From Apophysomyces variabilis (lineage: Eukaryota > Mucoromycota > Mucoromycetes > Mucorales > Mucoraceae): a DNA stretch of 64,000 bases. The notes beneath the pieces were generated by a model. That model had not been told where the DNA came from, did no database searches, and worked only from the letters and a program-made list of their open reading frames with translations. The stretch spans positions 124,001 through 188,000 of the forward strand of contig MZZL01000405.1 of NCBI GenBank assembly GCA_002749535.1. The letters are read 5' to 3'. Both the position numbers and the translations under genes were made by a program. Positions 61,130 through 64,000 of the stretch are shown here, piece by piece; the stretch's first letter is position 1, and every line of letters begins with the position of its first letter.

Positions 61130-63148
61130 ATGAGGACACCTGAAGAAGAGGAGAATGAACAGACAGTTCAGTCTATTCGAACCGTATATGACGAAGATAC
61201 CCGATCTGCTGCATCAACCAAGGAATCCATCGAGAGAACCGATCTACGTAAGAATACAATATAAATTATACATGAGTGGATTAATCTAAACTGGAAACTC
61301 TCGACTCAATGATAGCTGTCGAAGATGGAGGTTACGGCTGGCTCGTAGTCCTAGGTACCTTCATGGTACAAGTGACAAGTTTCGGTGTCGCTTCAAGCTG
61401 GTAATCATTGTTCTTTTTATACATCTTTCTTTTCTTTTCTTTTGCATTGGCTTCAAAACAGACGATTGACCCTTGTTTTATTTTCCTTCTAGGGGTCAGT
61501 AAGGATGTGTGGAGTGTTTAAAGTTTATTGCTGACATTGAAATCTTGTTGAAAAGGCATTATGCAAGAATACTATTTCAGAACTCTATTTGAAAATGTGC
61601 CAAATGCCGCTTTTCAATTGAGTCTGGTTGGTGTTCTTTTAGAAGTATTTGTGAATCTGATGGGACCAGTTGGTCAAATCCTACAATCTATCGCAGGCAC
61701 CAAACCAGTCTTATTCCTTGGGACCATCCTGGCCACTTTGGGATTGGAAATGGCTGGCTTTAGTTCACAGGTAATAAGAAAAAAGAAGAAGAAACTCGAA
61801 TGTATTACCCAACATCTCTGTATTTGGTGTTAGTTTGACCTCTCAACTTGTTTTTCTGTTGCGTTTTTTAGATTTGGCATCTATATCTGACGCAAGGTAT
61901 TTGTTTTGGTGCAGGCGCAAGCCTGATGTATGTGGTAAGAGAAACAAAAAACCAAAAAAAAAAATATGTATATACATACGCAACAAGAAAAAAAAAAGAA
62001 AATTATCAACATTACGTCCATAATAAATGGTATTTCTTCTTCTTTCTTCTTTTCTTATCAGACGGCGATCGGTGTTTGTCCTCAATGGTTTGATAAACGT
62101 CGCGGATTGGCTTTGGGTTTGGCAGCCAGCGGTTCGGGCATTGGTGGCCTTGTGTTACCCTTCGTGCTAAGTCCTTTGAACAATTCCCTCGGCGCGCCAT
62201 GGACTTATCGAATCCTGGGTTTCATCTGTCTCGGATGCGACTTACTGGCTTGTGCTTTTATCAAAGAAAAATATCCACGCAAGAAAGGTCGCAAGAAGTT
62301 GAGTGATATCATTAAGCTCGATGTACTCAAAGATTCAAACTATGTCCTGTGGTGTCTTGGTTCCGTCATCTCCCTGATGGGTTACTTTGTGCCTTATTTC
62401 TTTGTACCAAGTAAGTGCTTCCTTTTTCTTTGATTGCGCTTGCCATGGACACCTTCTCAAAATCATCCGTCTTTTGTTTCCTTTTGACTAGCTTATGCTA
62501 CACAACATCTTGGACTTAACTCCACGCAAGGATCGACATTGATTGCTGTCATGTCGGCTGCTAACTTTATCGGACGTATCACCGTTGGGTAAAGTTCTGT
62601 TCTACACCTTGCTTTATAGTTTTAATTCTTGTTCTCCATTTTGATATTCTAATCCTATGAACACTTAGATTTCTTGCTGATCGCATTGGTCGATTGAATG
62701 CGGACATTATCTATACTTTTCTTTGTGGTTTAAGTTCCATGTTGATTTGGACGTTTGCCACGAATTATGGGATTCTCATGGCTTATGCTGTCATCTTTGG
62801 TCTCTTCTGCGGTTCCTACTTTGCACTTTGTAAGTTGAGATGATATTACTCTGTATAATTGGCGAAGACGTAAACCTAACTTCTTTCTTTCTTCCGCATG
62901 ATTTAGTATCACCTATAACCGCTACCATCCTGGAGATGGAACGATTTCCTACTGGACTCTCATTATTACTCATGTTTAATGTCATCTCAGTGTTTGGACC
63001 CAGTATTGCGAGTGGTATTCAATCTTCACTCGCGACTGAACCATTTTTCGTTTACAAGATGTTTGCCGGTGTAACTTATCTCGTTGGCGGTGCAATCTTG
63101 TTGGTCCTGAAGATTCGCATGACGAAGAATCTGTTTGGTAGAATATGA
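61130..63148 (+). CDS. MFS transporter, monocarboxylate transporter (MCT/SLC16)-like
   Basis: Twelve-span transporter of the fungal MCT-like group (Mch family), substrate unknown. Exons 61130-61247, 61316-61400, a proposed 2-nt exon GG near 61492-61493, 61556-61770, 61872-61934, 62062-62410, 62492-62588, 62669-62829 and 62907-63148 sum to 1332 bases (443 residues). Landmarks: an acidic N-tail, then PVEDGGYGWLVVLG (the MCT signature D-G-G-Y-G-W), SWGIMQEYYF, GICFGAGASLMYV, GVCPQWFDKRRGLALGLAASGSGIGG, GFLADRIGR and the C-terminal GLSLLLMFNVISVFGPSIASG. The exon before SWG ends TG and the exon after starts GC, so two extra bases (GG) are needed to give the conserved Trp-Gly. They occur as CTAG-GG-GTCAGT in the intervening DNA. 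The alternative is a sequence error. Confidence 0.9.
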
Positions 63149-64000
63149 AAATAGATATGTCAATTACACCCTTTCCAAGTAGCAATTATCGCATTCGCAA
63201 TATCTTATAATCTTCTCTCTATAAGTATACTGTATTTTCGAGTAATTTTTGTGCGCAAAAAAAATTTTGCTGGTATTACAACCAGTTCGTGGAAGCTGGT
63301 TCGACCGTCGTACTCTTCAGTTGATATATAGAAGTCTTTAGTTAGGAGAAAAGAATACGTCCAGCAATGAATTAGAGGAATAAATTAGTCTTAGATATTA
63401 TCTGACGCTTTCCAACAAGGCCCAAAGGGTCGAGTTGCTCTCAGTAGCATTTTGGTAGGTGGGCGCAATCCTGATGTGTGGGTCAAGAAAGTTGAGCTGC
63501 AATAAGTGAGAAGAATATTAAGAAGATCATTAAAAAGCCATTCGTGTAAAAACTTCAGCAGTAATGAGAAGGATGAAGTGCTTTCCGAAGTGCAATGAGT
63601 AGTTGAATATATTGTCTAATTGACCTTCATCCGTTTTATATACGATAAAAATGCTCAATGATAGGATCCTTATATGGAGAACTATTGCTTTGTTCTTAGA
63701 GACATGTAACTTCAGTGAACACTGTCAATTTATCTCTGTTTCTTACATATTCTATTGCCAACAAAAGTAACCATTCCTATGCTAACTTTGTCATCGCTCT
63801 GTAACTTTTTAACGTAAGATCAAGGTCCAGAAGCTATGTTATACGAGGCAGGTACCTAGGCTTCAAACATTCATTCTACTCTTCTTTTACCTATCAGAAA
63901 TTGTTGCCCACAAGCGATACTGGCTTATTTACGTTTTTATGTCTCCAGATCGTCTTTCGCGTTTTAGACTATTTATCTTACTTGGTGCATCTTTATTTCC
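63149..64000. other. Intergenic to end of window
   Basis: No gene recognised. AT-rich sequence with only very short frames. Confidence 0.5.

Overview
This is a nuclear fungal contig, most likely from an early-diverging fungus of the Mucoromycota (Mucorales-like). The genes are compact and rich in introns, mostly about 45-100 bases long with GT..AG ends. The gene set fits this: a pepsin-type secreted protease of the rhizopuspepsin kind, a GDP-fucose-type sugar transporter, a UBL3-type membrane ubiquitin fold, a DIP2-like acyl-CoA-synthetase-fold protein, a SANT-SWIRM-MPN histone deubiquitinase and an RPEL-repeat protein. Two single N bases (27401 and 54797) mark contig joins, and both fall inside genes.

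Layout. 2.2-3.2 kb: two tandem proline-rich proteins ending in farnesylation (CaaX) boxes. 3.3-6.0 kb (minus): ALDH7/antiquitin and a triple RPEL protein. 6.5-7.7 kb: SLC35C-like transporter. 9.0-11.7 kb (minus): MYSM1-like H2A deubiquitinase. 12.4-18.0 kb: SLC25 carrier, MFS transporter, Rab7. 18.2-19.4 kb (minus): aspartic protease. 19.4-23.5 kb: apparently empty. 23.6-24.6 kb: class I glutamine amidotransferase. 26.6-27.8 kb: KPWE/PEX39-like gene broken by a 528-base T run. 28-34 kb: repeat island with a dead MULE transposase, a short inverted-repeat element, a three-hairpin element and decayed pieces of what looks like a Mucoromycete repeat family. 36.9-49 kb: Myb-like protein, ribosomal protein eL20, Tc1/mariner relic, RFC2/Rfc4, UBL3, CHMP1/Did2 and an unknown basic protein. 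49.3-53.5 kb: DNA ligase IV. 54.4-60.6 kb: DIP2-like giant gene with an assembly duplication. 61.1-63.1 kb: MCT-like transporter.

The genes are mostly housekeeping and do not form one pathway. Some themes recur: membrane trafficking and lipid-anchored proteins (Rab7, CHMP1, UBL3, two CaaX proteins) and DNA replication, repair and chromatin (RFC, ligase IV, H2A deubiquitinase). The most unusual feature is gene structure. Several genes need extremely small exons to keep frame (9+15 nt in eL20, 4 coding nt in the carrier, 16+20 nt in CHMP1, and an apparent 2-nt exon in the MCT gene), and two introns appear to use GC donors. All exon boundaries were worked out by hand from splice signals, frame and family knowledge; none was checked against transcripts or databases.
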